From NCBI RefSeq assembly GCF_016583835.1, contig NZ_NRRW01000009.1, positions 28,495 to 92,494 of the forward strand: 64,000 nucleotides of DNA, read 5' to 3'. The position numbers were made by a program, and so were the translations under genes. The notes beneath the pieces were generated by a model that saw only the letters and a list, made by a program, of their open reading frames with translations, was not told where the DNA came from and did no database searches. Numbering within the stretch: the stretch's first letter is position 1; the number at the start of each line of letters is the position of its first letter. This DNA comes from Thiococcus pfennigii (GTDB taxonomy: Bacteria; Pseudomonadota; Gammaproteobacteria; Chromatiales; Chromatiaceae). Shown piece after piece: positions 32,135-41,934 of this stretch.

Positions 32135-34637
32135 TCGCTTCGCCGGCCCACTCGACGATGCGCGCACCGATCCGGTTCGGGCGCGCGATAGCTGCTTTCA
32201 CTGCGGCCTGCCGCTGCCCGGTGGCGAGCCGATCGTCGCGACGATCGCCGGGCGCGAGCGGGCCTTCTGCTGCCCCGGCTGCCGCGCCGTCTGCGAGGCG
32301 ATCCATGCCGCCGGCCTCGACGGCTTCTACCGACGCGCCCCGGACGGGGCGCTCTGCCCGCCGCTCGAGCCGCCCAAGGACCTCGCCGTCTACGACTTGG
32401 ATGCCGTCCAGGCCGACTATGGCGTTACGCCCGGGGGCCGCCGCGAGATCCAGCTCCTCGTCGAGGGGATCCACTGCGCGGCCTGCGTCTGGCTCATCGA
32501 GCGGGCCCTGCACGCGTTGCCCGGGGTCATCGAGGCACGGGTCAACCTGACCGGGCGGCGGCTGCGCGTCGCTTGGGACAACGAGCGGCTGCGCCTCTCG
32601 GCGATCATCGCCCGGCTCGGCGAGCTCGGGTACGCGGCCCTGCCGTTCGACCCGGATGCGGCCGCCGGCTCGTTGCGACGCCGCCAGCGCGCGCTCCTCT
32701 ATCGCCTGGCCTTCGCCGGCTTCGCGATGATGAACATGCTGTGGATCTCGATCGCCCTCTACGCCGGGGCCGACGAGGGCGAGTTCCGCGACCTCTTCCA
32801 CTGGGTCGGGCTGGCGATCGCGACCCCGACGCTCCTCTACGCCGGGGCGCCCTTCTTCCAGGGGGCGGCCGCCGGGCTGCGCGCCGGACACGCGACGATG
32901 GACCTGCCGATCGCGCTCGGCGCCTCGATCACCTATCTCTACTCGTTCGTCGCCACCCTGACCGGCGGGGCCGCCGTCTACTGGGACACGGTCGTCAACC
33001 TCCTGTTCGTGCTGCTGATCGGCCGGTACCTGGAGTCGCTGTCGCGGCACCAGGCGGTGACCGCGACCGAGCGGCTCCTGGAGCTCCAGCCGAAGGCGGC
33101 GACGGTCCTGCGCGATGGCGGCGAGGTCCTGGTGCCGATCCGCGCGGTCCGCCTTGGCGAGACGGTGCGCGTGCGCCCCGGCGAGAAGATCCCGGTCGAC
33201 GGCACCGTCCTGGCCGGTGAGGGGCCGGTCGACGAGGCCATGCTGACCGGGGAGTCCGAGCCGGTCGCGAAGGTCGCGGGGGCGCGCGTCGCGGCCGGGA
33301 CCCTGAATGGTGCCGGCGTGCTGGAGGTCCGCGCCGAGGGGCTGCTGCGCGACACGGCGCTCGGGCGGATCATCGGCCTCGTCGAGGCCGCGCAGACGAG
33401 CCGCGCGCCGATCCAGTCGCTGGCCGATCGGATCGTCCCCTGGTTCGTCGCGGCGACGCTGGGGCTCGCGCTCGCGACCTTCCTCTGGTGGTGGCCGAGC
33501 GACCTGGAGACGGCCTTGATGGCCGCCGCCGCGGTCCTGATCGTTACCTGCCCCTGCGCGCTCGGGCTCGCGACGCCGATGGCGATCGCGGTCGCGGCCG
33601 GTGCCGGCGCCCGCCAGGGCGTCCTGGTCAAGGACGGCGCGGCCCTCGAGGCCCTGGCCGACGTCGACCAGGTCGTCTTCGACAAGACCGGCACGCTGAC
33701 CGAGGGGCGCCCGGCCGTCACCGCCCTCTGGTCGGGCGAGGGCCAGTGGTCGGCGGCCGAGGCCGGCGGGCTGCCGGAGGAGGTGGTCGCGCTCCTTGGG
33801 CGGGTCGCGGCCCTCGAGCGCGGCTCGGAGCATCCGGCCGCGGCGGCCCTCGTCGCCCTCGCGGAGGCCGCCGGGGGCACCGTCCGCGCCCGGCCGGTCG
33901 CCGAGGTGCGGGTGCGCCCGGGGCGCGGCATCGCCGGCCGGGTCGCCGGCCACCGGGTCCTCGTCGGGACCGCCGACTGGCTGCGCGAGGAGGGGGTCGC
34001 CGACCTCGCACCGCTCGAGGCGACGGGCCCCGAGGCGGCCGCCGCCAGCCGGGTCTTCGTCGCCGAAGCGGGGCGGGCGGCGCTCGGCCTAGCGCTGCGC
34101 GACCCGCTGCGTCCGGACGCGGCGGGGGTCGTCGCGCGGCTGCGCGCCCCCGGGCGGCGGGTGAGCCTGCTGACCGGCGACCGGCGCGCCCCGGCCGAGC
34201 GGATCGCCACCGAGCTCGGCGGCATCGAGGCGCTCGCCGAGGTCCTGCCCGAGGCGAAGGAGGCAGCGGTGGCCGCGCTCCAGCGTCGCGGCGCGCGGGT
34301 GGCGATGGTCGGCGACGGGATCAACGACGCCCCGGCCCTCGTGCGCGCCGATGTCGGCATCGCGCTCGGCAGCGGCACAGACGTCTCGATCGCGAGCGCC
34401 GACATCGTGCTGATCGGCCGCGAGCTGACCCGCCTGGAATGGACGTTCGTGCTGGCCCGGCGGATGATGCGTACGATCCGCCAGAACCTGGGAATCTCGC
34501 TCGTCTACAATCTCGTGATGGTGCCGCTCGCGATGGCGGCGCTGATCACGCCGCTGGTCGCGGCGATCGCGATGCCGCTGAGTTCGCTCGCCGTGATCGG
34601 CAACTCGGCCCGGCTGCGCCGCCTCGCCCGGCCCTGA
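32118..34637 (+). CDS. ccoI: Copper-translocating P1B-type ATPase for cbb3 assembly (CcoI/FixI)
   Basis: An 839-residue heavy-metal ATPase. An N-terminal cysteine-rich segment ([15 protein letters not shown]) precedes a heavy-metal-associated domain with GIHCAACVW (C120, C123). Then come the transmembrane domain with the metal-site motif [12 protein letters not shown], phosphorylation motif [13 protein letters not shown] and hinge [12 protein letters not shown]. The Cys-rich extension before the metal-binding domain is typical of CcoI/CtpA-type exporters that deliver copper to the periplasm for cbb3 oxidase. GTG start, overlapping ccoH. ccoS follows. Confidence 0.97.
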   Translation: MSSVPDRFAGPLDDARTDPVRARDSCFHCGLPLPGGEPIVATIAGRERAFCCPGCRAVCEAIHAAGLDGFYRRAPDGALCPPLEPPKDLAVYDLDAVQADYGVTPGGRREIQLLVEGIHCAACVWLIERALHALPGVIEARVNLTGRRLRVAWDNERLRLSAIIARLGELGYAALPFDPDAAAGSLRRRQRALLYRLAFAGFAMMNMLWISIALYAGADEGEFRDLFHWVGLAIATPTLLYAGAPFFQGAAAGLRAGHATMDLPIALGASITYLYSFVATLTGGAAVYWDTVVNLLFVLLIGRYLESLSRHQAVTATERLLELQPKAATVLRDGGEVLVPIRAVRLGETVRVRPGEKIPVDGTVLAGEGPVDEAMLTGESEPVAKVAGARVAAGTLNGAGVLEVRAEGLLRDTALGRIIGLVEAAQTSRAPIQSLADRIVPWFVAATLGLALATFLWWWPSDLETALMAAAAVLIVTCPCALGLATPMAIAVAAGAGARQGVLVKDGAALEALADVDQVVFDKTGTLTEGRPAVTALWSGEGQWSAAEAGGLPEEVVALLGRVAALERGSEHPAAAALVALAEAAGGTVRARPVAEVRVRPGRGIAGRVAGHRVLVGTADWLREEGVADLAPLEATGPEAAAASRVFVAEAGRAALGLALRDPLRPDAAGVVARLRAPGRRVSLLTGDRRAPAERIATELGGIEALAEVLPEAKEAAVAALQRRGARVAMVGDGINDAPALVRADVGIALGSGTDVSIASADIVLIGRELTRLEWTFVLARRMMRTIRQNLGISLVYNLVMVPLAMAALITPLVAAIAMPLSSLAVIGNSARLRRLARP

Positions 34638-34663
34638 CCCGGGCAACCCGGAGGTCCGCCGCG

Positions 34664-34867
34664 ATGGAGGTCATCTACAGCCTGATCCCCGGCATGCTGC
34701 TCTTCGGCCTGGCGATGGTCGCGGTCCTCGTCTGGGCGGCGCGCAGCGGCCAGTTCGACGACCTCGAGGGCGACGGCCAGCGGATCCTGATGGACGAGGA
34801 CCTGGAGCCGCCGACCGGCGACCCGCACAAGCGCGACGCCGACGAAGGGCGCACCGACGCCGATTGA
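34664..34867 (+). CDS. ccoS: cbb3 oxidase maturation protein CcoS (FixS)
   Basis: A 67-residue protein with one transmembrane helix (MEVIYSLIPGMLLFGLAMVA onward) followed by WAARSGQFDDLEGDGQRIL, the FixS signature, and an acidic tail. FixS/CcoS is needed for cofactor insertion into the oxidase. GGAGG precedes the ATG. It closes the ccoNOQPGHIS locus. Confidence 0.95.
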   Translation: MEVIYSLIPGMLLFGLAMVAVLVWAARSGQFDDLEGDGQRILMDEDLEPPTGDPHKRDADEGRTDAD

Positions 34868-34999
34868 GCGCCGGTGCCCGCGCCATGCCGTGGCCGGTGC
34901 CGGTGCGGGTGCCGGTTCGATGATAAGATGCCCCGCATCCATCGATTTCACGGGGCCGGCCGCGTCGCCGGCCGCCCAGACGCCGTACAGAGACCCGCC

Positions 35000-35998
35000 A
35001 TGGCCGATCCAGACCCGCTCAGCGCCCCGTCGCGCGCGAACCCCACGACCCACCAACGCGGCCGCGACAAGGTCGCCCGCATCCCGGTCAAGGTGGAGGC
35101 GGGCGGCGCGCCGTTGCGCAAGCCGGCCTGGATCCGCGCCAAGGCCCCGGTCGGACCGGCGGTGGCGCGGATCAAGCGGCTGCTGCGCGCCGGCCAGCTC
35201 GCGACCGTCTGCGAGGAGGCCCAGTGCCCGAACCTGGGCGAGTGTTTCAGTCACGGCACGGCGACCTTCATGATCCTCGGCGACGTCTGCACCCGTCGCT
35301 GCCCCTTCTGCGACGTCGCCCACGGCCGCCCGGCCCCGGTCGATGCCGAGGAGCCGGCCCATCTGGCCGCGGCGATCGCCGAGATGGGCCTGCGCTATGT
35401 GGTCATCACGTCGGTCGACCGCGACGACCTGCGCGACGGCGGGGCCGGGCACTTCGCCGCCTGCCTGCGCGCGGTGCGCGCGCGCAGTCCCGGGACCCGG
35501 CTCGAGGTCCTGGTACCGGACTTCCGCGGTCGCGAGCCGCTGGCGCTGGCGGCCTTCGCCGGCGAGTCGGCCCCGGACGTCTTCAACCACAACCTGGAGA
35601 CGGTGCCGCGCCTCTACCGCCAGGCCCGGCCCGGCGCCGACTACCAGGGCTCGCTGCGGCTCCTCGCCGCGTTCAAGGCGGCGCATCCGGGCGTGCCGAC
35701 CAAGTCCGGCCTGATGCTCGGGCTCGGCGAGGAGCACGACGAGGTCCTCGCCGTGATGGCCGACCTGCGCGCCCATGGCTGCGAGATGCTCACCATCGGC
35801 CAGTACCTGGCGCCGACGCGCGAGCACCTGCCGGTGCGCCGCTACTGGACGCCGGCCGAGTTCGACGAGTTGCGTGCGCACGGCGAGGCGCTTGGCTTCT
35901 CGCATGTGGCGAGCGGCGCGATGGTGCGCTCCTCCTATCAGGCCGACCGGCAGGCCGCCGGCGTCCTGGCCGGCGACGACCCGGCCGCGGCCGGCTGA
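35000..35998 (+). CDS. lipA: Lipoyl synthase
   Basis: A 332-residue radical-SAM enzyme inserting sulfur into octanoyl groups on lipoyl-dependent complexes. It has both clusters: the auxiliary LipA cluster C71, C76, C82 ([12 protein letters not shown]) and the radical-SAM cluster C97, C101, C104 (CTRRCPFCD). RSSYQAD near the end holds the C-terminal Ser ligand. The ATG at 35000 matches the family N terminus; the frame is open from 34874. lipB is not adjacent; coaX follows after 12 bases. Confidence 0.97.
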   Translation: MADPDPLSAPSRANPTTHQRGRDKVARIPVKVEAGGAPLRKPAWIRAKAPVGPAVARIKRLLRAGQLATVCEEAQCPNLGECFSHGTATFMILGDVCTRRCPFCDVAHGRPAPVDAEEPAHLAAAIAEMGLRYVVITSVDRDDLRDGGAGHFAACLRAVRARSPGTRLEVLVPDFRGREPLALAAFAGESAPDVFNHNLETVPRLYRQARPGADYQGSLRLLAAFKAAHPGVPTKSGLMLGLGEEHDEVLAVMADLRAHGCEMLTIGQYLAPTREHLPVRRYWTPAEFDELRAHGEALGFSHVASGAMVRSSYQADRQAAGVLAGDDPAAAG

Positions 35999-36010
35999 AC
36001 GGGCGCCTCG

Positions 36011-36754
36011 ATGGACCTGCTGGTCGATATCGGCAACACCAGCCTGCGTTGGGCCTGGCATGCCGACGGACGGCTCGGCGAGGTCGGCAGCGTCCGCCAC
36101 TTCGGCGGACTGCCGATCGACCTGCTCGCGGCCTGGGAGGCGATGGAGCGACCCGCGCGCATCCTCGTCGCGAATGTCGGCGGTGAGGCCGTCGCCGTGG
36201 CCCTGGGCCGGGTCTGCGAGGGCCGCTGGGGGCTCGTGCCGGGCTTCGTGCGCACCGAGGCCGAGGCCTTCGGCGTGCGGGTCGCCTATGCCGAGCCGGC
36301 GCGGCTCGGCGTCGACCGGTGGCTGGCCCTGGTCGCCGCCCGCCGGCACTTCCCGGGTGATGTCCTGATCGTCGATGCCGGCACCGCGATCACCTTCGAT
36401 CTGCTCGCCGCCGACGGCCGCCACCTGGGCGGTCTGATCCTGCCCGGGGTCGAGGCGATGCGCGACACCCTGCTGCGCGGTACCCAGATCCCGCGGCTCG
36501 AGGTCCCCGATCGGGTCGATGCGCCCGTCGATCGACCTTGGGCCGAGGACACGGCCGGCGCGATCGGCGCGGCCACGATCCAGGCCCCGGCGGCCCTCGC
36601 CGAGCGGCTCCAGCGGACGCTCGCCGAGCGCACCGGCGGCGCCCCGCGGCTCCTCGTCACCGGTGGGGACGGCGCGCGCCTGCTGCCGGCCCTGCCGGCA
36701 GGCGCCGAGTTGGTGGCGGACCTGGTCCTGCGAGGGCTCGCGTTGGTGTCCTGA
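36011..36754 (+). CDS. coaX: Type III pantothenate kinase
   Basis: A 247-residue kinase of the ASKHA fold catalysing the first step of coenzyme A synthesis. LVDIGNTSLRWAW (4-16) is the phosphate-binding motif, LGVDRWLALVAA holds the substrate-binding Asp, and VDAGTAITFD and GLILPGVEAM complete the fold. It is the CoaX type, not CoaA. It follows lipA closely, so the two may be cotranscribed. The gap to the next gene has a short imperfect tandem CAGCCTCCAGCTTT-like repeat. Confidence 0.95.
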   Translation: MDLLVDIGNTSLRWAWHADGRLGEVGSVRHFGGLPIDLLAAWEAMERPARILVANVGGEAVAVALGRVCEGRWGLVPGFVRTEAEAFGVRVAYAEPARLGVDRWLALVAARRHFPGDVLIVDAGTAITFDLLAADGRHLGGLILPGVEAMRDTLLRGTQIPRLEVPDRVDAPVDRPWAEDTAGAIGAATIQAPAALAERLQRTLAERTGGAPRLLVTGGDGARLLPALPAGAELVADLVLRGLALVS

Positions 36755-36890
36755 GCTGGCAGCCTCCAGCTTTCAGCCTCCAGCTGGCAGGCATGGGCCA
36801 CCTTTTTGCGCTGCCCCGCCGGGTTGTTTAGGATGGAGGCCCGCCCTGCGCGGTCTCCTCGCGCCGTGCCGTATGCCACAGGAGTCAGCC

Positions 36891-39068
36891 ATGTCGACCC
36901 CGGATCAACCCCTCTATCTGGTCCTCATCAGCGTTCACGGTCTGATTCGGGGCCGGGAGCTCGAGCTCGGCCGTGATGCCGACACGGGCGGTCAGACCCT
37001 CTATGTGGTGGAACTGGCGCGGGCGCTGGCCGCGCGCGACGACGTCGCCCAGGTGGATCTGGTGACGCGCCGCGTCGAGGACCCGGGCGTGCCTCCCGAC
37101 TATGCGAGGCCCGAGGAGCCGCTCGGCGAGAAGGCGCGGATCGTGCGGATCGATGCGGGGCCCCCGGAGTACATCCGCAAGGAGCACCTCTGGGACCATC
37201 TGGATGCCTTCGCCGACAATCTGCTCGCCTTTCTGCACCGGGGCGAGCGGCTACCGGACCTGATCCATTCCCACTATGCCGATGCCGGCTATGTCGGGAC
37301 GCGCATCGCCCACCAGCTCGGCCTGCCGCTCGTGCATACCGGTCATTCGCTCGGCCGCGTCAAGCGTCGGCGCCTGCTCGCCTCCGGCGTCGGCCGCGAC
37401 CTGATCGAGGATCGCTACCACATGTCGCGGCGCATCAACGCCGAGGAGGACACCCTCGGCGCGGCGCGCCTCGTCATCGCGAGCACCACCAACGAGATCG
37501 AAGAACAGTACGGCCTCTACGACCACTATCAGCCCGAGCGGATGCAGGTCATCGCACCCGGGACCGACCTCGCGCGCTTCCGCCCGCCGGACGGCAGCGA
37601 GGCCGATGCGCCGATCGCCCAGGAGCTGGCCCGGTTCCTCCGCGAGCCCGAGCGGCCGATGATCCTGGCCCTCTCGCGTCCCGACGAGCGCAAGAACATC
37701 GCGACCCTGGTGGAGGCCTACGGCGAGTCCGAGGAACTGCAGAAGACGGCCAATCTGGTCATCGTCGCCGGTAATCGCGACGACATCGCCGATCTCGACT
37801 CGGGTGCCCAGACGGTCCTCACGAACCTGCTGTTGGCCATCGATATCTACGACCTCTACGGCCTGGTCGCCTATCCGAAGCATCACAGGTCCGACGAGGT
37901 GCCGATCCTCTACCGGCTCGCCGCGGCGCGCCGTGGCGTCTTCATCAATCCGGCCCTGACCGAGCCGTTCGGCCTGACGCTGATCGAGGCCGCCGCGAGC
38001 GGCCTACCGATCGTCGCGACCGAGGATGGCGGCCCGCAGGACATCGTCGCCCAGTGCCGCAACGGCATCCTGATCGATCCGCTCGACAAGGCGGCGATGA
38101 CCAAGGCCCTGCTCCAGGTCTTGTGCGGGGCGACGCGCTGGCGGGCGATGGCGGCGAGCGGTCTCAAGGGGGTCAAGGCCCAGTATTCCTGGTCGGCCCA
38201 CGCGGAGCGCTATATGGAGGCGATCGAACCGATCGTCACGAAGACGGTGGCGCCGCTGCGCGCGGTCCCGGCACGCCGGCCGATGCTCTATCACGACCGC
38301 GCGATCTTCACCGATCTCGATCAGAACCTCCTCGGCGACCCAGCCTCGCTGGCCGACTTCATCCGCGTCATGCGCGAACACCGCCAGTGCGCGACCTTCG
38401 GCATCGCGACCGGCCGGCGTCTGGACTCGGCGCTCGCGGTGCTCAAGCGCTACGGCATCCCGCAGCCGGATGTGCTGATCACGGGGCTCGGCACCGAGAT
38501 CGCGTACGCCCCGCAGCTGACCCTCGACCGCGCCTGGACGCGCCATATCGACCACCTCTGGTACCCGGCCCGGGTGCGCCAGGTCCTCGCCGAGGTCCCG
38601 GGCCTGCGCCTCCAGCCGAAGACCGAGCAGGGGCGCTTCAAGGTCAGCTACTACATCGATGCCAACGAGGCCCCGCCGCTGGAGGAGATCTCCCGGCTGC
38701 TGCACCAGGCGGACCTGACCGTGAACCTGGTCGTCGCCTTCGGCCAGTTCCTCGATATCGTGCCGGTGCGCGCCTCCAAGGGGCTCGCGTTGCGCTACTT
38801 CGCCCACCAGTGGGACATTCCGTTGGAGCACATCCTGACCGCCGGCGGCTCCGGCGCGGACGAGGATATGATGCGTGGCAACACCTTGGCGGTCGTTGTC
38901 GCCAACCGTCATCACGAGGAGCTCTCGCAACTCGCCGACATCGACAGCATCTACTTCGCCGAGCGGCCCTTCGCGGCCGGCATCCTCGAGGCGCTCGAGC
39001 ACTACGACTTCTTCGGCGCCTGTCGTGTGCCCGCGCCTGAGAAGGCGTCGGACGCGGCCGTCGGCTGA
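36891..39068 (+). CDS. sps: Sucrose-phosphate synthase with C-terminal HAD phosphatase-like domain
   Basis: A 725-residue GT-B glycosyltransferase making sucrose 6-phosphate from UDP-glucose and fructose 6-phosphate. SVHGLIRG and DTGGQTLYVVELARAL (residues about 9-41) form the acceptor side. HSHYADAGYVG and HTGHSLGRVKRRRLL follow, and EPFGLTLIEAAASGLP is the EX7E donor motif. From about residue 465 a HAD-type sucrose-phosphatase-like domain begins at FTDLDQNLLGD. It keeps the nucleophile-type DxD, but motif IV reads GGSGADEDMM instead of GDSGND, so phosphatase activity is uncertain. Sucrose is a compatible solute in salt-tolerant relatives. GGAG precedes the ATG; the frame is open further upstream. 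Confidence 0.92.
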   Translation: MSTPDQPLYLVLISVHGLIRGRELELGRDADTGGQTLYVVELARALAARDDVAQVDLVTRRVEDPGVPPDYARPEEPLGEKARIVRIDAGPPEYIRKEHLWDHLDAFADNLLAFLHRGERLPDLIHSHYADAGYVGTRIAHQLGLPLVHTGHSLGRVKRRRLLASGVGRDLIEDRYHMSRRINAEEDTLGAARLVIASTTNEIEEQYGLYDHYQPERMQVIAPGTDLARFRPPDGSEADAPIAQELARFLREPERPMILALSRPDERKNIATLVEAYGESEELQKTANLVIVAGNRDDIADLDSGAQTVLTNLLLAIDIYDLYGLVAYPKHHRSDEVPILYRLAAARRGVFINPALTEPFGLTLIEAAASGLPIVATEDGGPQDIVAQCRNGILIDPLDKAAMTKALLQVLCGATRWRAMAASGLKGVKAQYSWSAHAERYMEAIEPIVTKTVAPLRAVPARRPMLYHDRAIFTDLDQNLLGDPASLADFIRVMREHRQCATFGIATGRRLDSALAVLKRYGIPQPDVLITGLGTEIAYAPQLTLDRAWTRHIDHLWYPARVRQVLAEVPGLRLQPKTEQGRFKVSYYIDANEAPPLEEISRLLHQADLTVNLVVAFGQFLDIVPVRASKGLALRYFAHQWDIPLEHILTAGGSGADEDMMRGNTLAVVVANRHHEELSQLADIDSIYFAERPFAAGILEALEHYDFFGACRVPAPEKASDAAVG

Positions 39069-39156
39069 GCTTGGCCAGGGTGCCTCGGCGGCCGTGGGTG
39101 CGCCGTGGCGCTGTCGCTCGGGCAGCGCGGTCGGGGCGTTCGCGATGAGAGGGGCA

Positions 39157-39297
39157 ATAAAAAAGGCGGCCACTTGGGCCGCCGAAGGACGCACAGCTCG
39201 GTAGGGTCTTGTCGAATCCGGGCACCGCACCGGCCCCTCGTCGGCGGGAGGGACTTCTCGTTGCGGCGCCTCGACCCAATTCTCGTAGGCGTTTCTT
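39157..39297 (-). ncRNA. Candidate small RNA with intrinsic terminator (no recognised family)
   Basis: In the 533-base gap 39069-39601 the minus strand has a terminator, GGCGGCC/GGCCGCC with loop, followed by TTTTTTATT (rc of 39157-39183), but no gene runs into it. About 115 bases upstream lies a -10-like TATAGT (rc of 39305-39310) with a poor -35. The RNA between folds well on paper: GGCGCCGCA pairs with TGCGGTGCC (9 bp, one G-U), enclosing a CCCTC/GAGGG hairpin, and GTCGA/TCGAC or GGGTC/GACCC pairs outside it. No tmRNA, 6S or RNase P signature was found. The call rests on structure and terminator only. Confidence 0.45.
39159..39183 (-). terminator. Orphan factor-independent terminator
   Basis: Minus-strand hairpin of 7 bp (GGCGGCC/GGCCGCC, 5-base loop) followed by six T residues. 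On the plus strand no T-run follows, so it does not end the sucrose-phosphate synthase transcript efficiently. It is the basis of the small RNA call. Confidence 0.8.
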
Positions 39298-39601
39298 AAG
39301 CCAGACTATAGGCTATTTCCGTGATCAGTGCGAGGGCCAACCAGGCCCTCTGTGACGGAGTCGCCAAGGCGGCCGTGCACCTCGCATAAGAGCGAACATC
39401 AGGCCGTCGCGGGTCAGTCTCAAGGGGCGCGATGACGGTGGCGATCGATCGTGGCGTTGTCTCGACCCGCCGCTTGGGAGGAGTGCCCTTGCTGGTCGGC
39501 CGCGTCCGCAGACGGTCGGGGTTCAGCCACGATCTCCGGGTTTCGCCATCGCGCGGATGCGCCATAATGGGGGGCAGATCGTCTCTGCCGAGGAGGTTGC
39601 C

Positions 39602-40081
39602 ATGACTCTCAGGATCACCTCTCAGGCCTTCGCCGAGGGCCAATCGATCCCGTGCCGCTTCACCTGCGAGGGCGACGACGTATCGCCGGACCTGGCCTGG
39701 AGCGGTGCACCGGCCGGCACGCGCAGCTTCGTCCTGATCGTCGACGACCCCGATGCCCCGGATCCGGCGGCGCCGAAGATGGTGTGGGACCACTGGCTGC
39801 TCTACAACCTGCCGGCGGACTGCGCCGGCCTGCCCGCTGGCGTGGCGTCGGACGACCTGCCGCCGGGGACCGGGGAAGGGGTCAACAGCTGGGGGCGCAC
39901 CGGCTACGGGGGGCCGTGCCCGCCGGTCGGCCGGCACCGCTATTTTCACCGCCTCTACGCCCTCGATACCGTCGTCGATGGACTCGATCACCCGACGAAG
40001 GATCGGCTCCTGCTCGCGATCGACGGGCACATCCTGGCCCGTACCGAGCTGGTCGGCACCTATCAGAAGGGGGACGGGTAG
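39602..40081 (+). CDS. YbhB/YbcL-type phosphatidylethanolamine-binding (Raf kinase inhibitor-like) protein
   Basis: A 159-residue cytoplasmic PEBP-family protein. FTCEGDDVSPDLAWSGAP (about 20-37), VDDPDAPDP and HWLLYNLP form the conserved ligand pocket, and GRTGYGGPCPPVGRHRYFHR is the second PEBP signature. Bacterial YbhB/YbcL members have no settled role. GAGGAGG precedes the ATG. The gene stands alone, convergent with the ccm operon. Confidence 0.92.
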   Translation: MTLRITSQAFAEGQSIPCRFTCEGDDVSPDLAWSGAPAGTRSFVLIVDDPDAPDPAAPKMVWDHWLLYNLPADCAGLPAGVASDDLPPGTGEGVNSWGRTGYGGPCPPVGRHRYFHRLYALDTVVDGLDHPTKDRLLLAIDGHILARTELVGTYQKGDG

Positions 40082-40117
40082 GGGCCGACGAGGTCGGCCC
40101 GTCGCGGGCTACCCTCG

Positions 40118-41437
40118 TCAGGGCCGCGCGCGGTCGATGACGACCGTGACCGGGGTCGGGTCGGCGCCAACGGCGACCGGACCCGTCTCGCCCTCCAAGT
40201 CGCCGCTTTGCGGCATCGCCTCGCCGGCCTTGCTGATGCGGGCACCGATGAGGACCTGTTCGGCGCCCGAGAGCCGCTGTTCGGGGGTCATCGCCAAGCT
40301 GTCGTCGAGGGTCACGGTCAGCGGCAGGTCAGCGACCCGTGCCCGCACGACGGCGAGCGGCATCGATGGGCCGCCGGCGGCCTTGGCATAGACGAACAGG
40401 GTGTCGTCGTCGCCCACTTCGGCGCGCAGCGCCTCGTCAAGGCGAACGGTGACCTCGACCCGGGCATCCGCGACCTGCGCATCGGCGGTTTCCGGCAACG
40501 CCATGGCCGTGGCTGGTTCGGCTTCAGCCGGCGCGCCCGCCACCGCGGTCGTGTTCGGGGCCGCCGGCCCCGCTTCATCGGTGCGGCGGCGGGCTTCGGC
40601 GATGAACTGGCGCAGCTCGATGGCCTCGTCGCCGTTCGGGTCGAGCTGCGGCAGGACGCCCTCCCAAAGGGCGGCAGCCGCCTCGTAGTCGTGCTGCTGG
40701 AAGGCCAGCATGCCGCTCAGCCAGCGGCCGCCGAGGTTGTCCGGGTCAATGGCGAGGACCTTCTCGATCAGCTCGGCCGGGCGACCCGAGAGGTTCCCAT
40801 CGTCTACGGCCGCGATCCCCTGGGCCAGCGCCAACAGGGTGTCGGGATCGTCGGGGGCCAGTTCGTAGGCCTGCTCGAAGGCCTCGAGCGCGCGGTCCGG
40901 GCGCTCGATCGCGTAGTAGGACCGCCCGAGCATCAGCCAGCCGGCGAGGTCCTGCGGGTTCTCGGCCATCCGCGCCGCCAGGCGCTCGACCAGTGCCTCC
41001 ATCGACGCGAGGTCACCGCCCGCGTGCCCCGTGCCGCCACTGCCTTGTTGGGTGGCGGCCGCCTGGAGCCGCGGGATGATCTCGGCCTCGCCGAGCTCGA
41101 GATAGAGCCCGATCGCGCCGGCCGGGATGACGACGGCGAGGACGATGGCCATCCAGCGACCGCCGTCGCGCCAGCGACGACCGCTCGGCTGGGCGGCATC
41201 GACGTCGGCGAGGAGCTCGCGCTCCAGGTCGTGACGGGCGGCCTCGTATTGGGCCTGCTCCAGGTTGCCGGCGGCCAGGTCGCGGTCGAGCTCGGCGAGT
41301 TGCTCACGAAAGAGGGTCAGGTTGAGGTCGTCCTGGTCGACGCCGGTGGCGACCGCGCGCCGCGTCAGCAGGGGCGGGACGACGAACAGCAGGGCCAGGG
41401 CCGTGAGGCCGCCGGCCAAGATCCAGAAAATGGTCAT
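40118..41437 (-). CDS. ccmI: Cytochrome c maturation protein CcmI (apocytochrome chaperone)
   Basis: A 439-residue protein ending the ccm operon. Two N-terminal transmembrane helices (starting MTIFWILAGGLTALALLFVV, and about 95-112) flank a cytoplasmic loop with leucine-zipper-like heptads. A periplasmic TPR region (about 155-300, WLMLGRSYYAIERPDRALEA) binds the C termini of apocytochromes c. A C-terminal beta domain follows. The fused CcmI form, with TPR in the same protein, is usual in this group. It overlaps ccmH by 4 bases. Confidence 0.94.
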   Translation of the reverse strand: MTIFWILAGGLTALALLFVVPPLLTRRAVATGVDQDDLNLTLFREQLAELDRDLAAGNLEQAQYEAARHDLERELLADVDAAQPSGRRWRDGGRWMAIVLAVVIPAGAIGLYLELGEAEIIPRLQAAATQQGSGGTGHAGGDLASMEALVERLAARMAENPQDLAGWLMLGRSYYAIERPDRALEAFEQAYELAPDDPDTLLALAQGIAAVDDGNLSGRPAELIEKVLAIDPDNLGGRWLSGMLAFQQHDYEAAAALWEGVLPQLDPNGDEAIELRQFIAEARRRTDEAGPAAPNTTAVAGAPAEAEPATAMALPETADAQVADARVEVTVRLDEALRAEVGDDDTLFVYAKAAGGPSMPLAVVRARVADLPLTVTLDDSLAMTPEQRLSGAEQVLIGARISKAGEAMPQSGDLEGETGPVAVGADPTPVTVVIDRARP

Positions 41438-41934
41438 GTACGCGGGTCCTGGTCCGGATGGTCTTGCTGGCGAGCGAGGAGGGCCTCGAGCCGGGCCTGC
41501 TCTTCCGGGCTCAGCGCCTCGTCGGCGAGCGGCCGCTTCTGCGCGATCGCACGGCGTAGGAGCACGACGCCGACGATGGCGAGCAGGATGGGGCCGAGCC
41601 ACAGTGGCAGCGTGTTGAGCCTCAGCGGGGGTTCGTAGAGGACGAAGTCGCCGTAGCGCGAGACCAGATAATCGATGACCTCGTCGCGCGGGCGCCCCTC
41701 CTGCATCAACCGGTAGATCTCGTTGCGCAGGTCCTGGGCCAGGTCGGCCTGGGAGGCGGCGAGGGACTCGTTCTGGCAGACCAGGCAGCGGATCTCGCCG
41801 ATCAGTTCGCGGAAGTCCTGCTGGCGAGCTGGATCCTCGAAGGTGTATTCCTCGAGCGTGAAGGCGCCGCAGGTGCCCGCGACGAGGAGGCCGGCGAGCA
41901 GGGCGGCCGGCAGGGCGAACAGACGAAGAGACAT
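41434..41934 (-). CDS. ccmH: Cytochrome c maturation protein CcmH (CcmL), thiol reductant for apocytochrome
   Basis: A 166-residue membrane protein with signal peptide (cleavage after about residue 24), the redox motif RCLVCQNESLA with C50 and C53, and a C-terminal transmembrane helix (LPLWLGPILLAIVGVVLL). CcmH reduces the CxxCH cysteines of apocytochrome c together with CcmG and forms the haem lyase with CcmF. It is coupled to ccmG (TGATG) and overlaps ccmI. Confidence 0.96.
   Translation of the reverse strand: MSLRLFALPAALLAGLLVAGTCGAFTLEEYTFEDPARQQDFRELIGEIRCLVCQNESLAASQADLAQDLRNEIYRLMQEGRPRDEVIDYLVSRYGDFVLYEPPLRLNTLPLWLGPILLAIVGVVLLRRAIAQKRPLADEALSPEEQARLEALLARQQDHPDQDPRT

Noticed and set aside
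38004..39230. Long minus-strand open frame across the end of sps
   Set aside because: It is the antisense shadow of the sucrose-phosphate synthase gene, Arg/Gly/Ala-rich with no domain; the small RNA candidate explains the terminator better.
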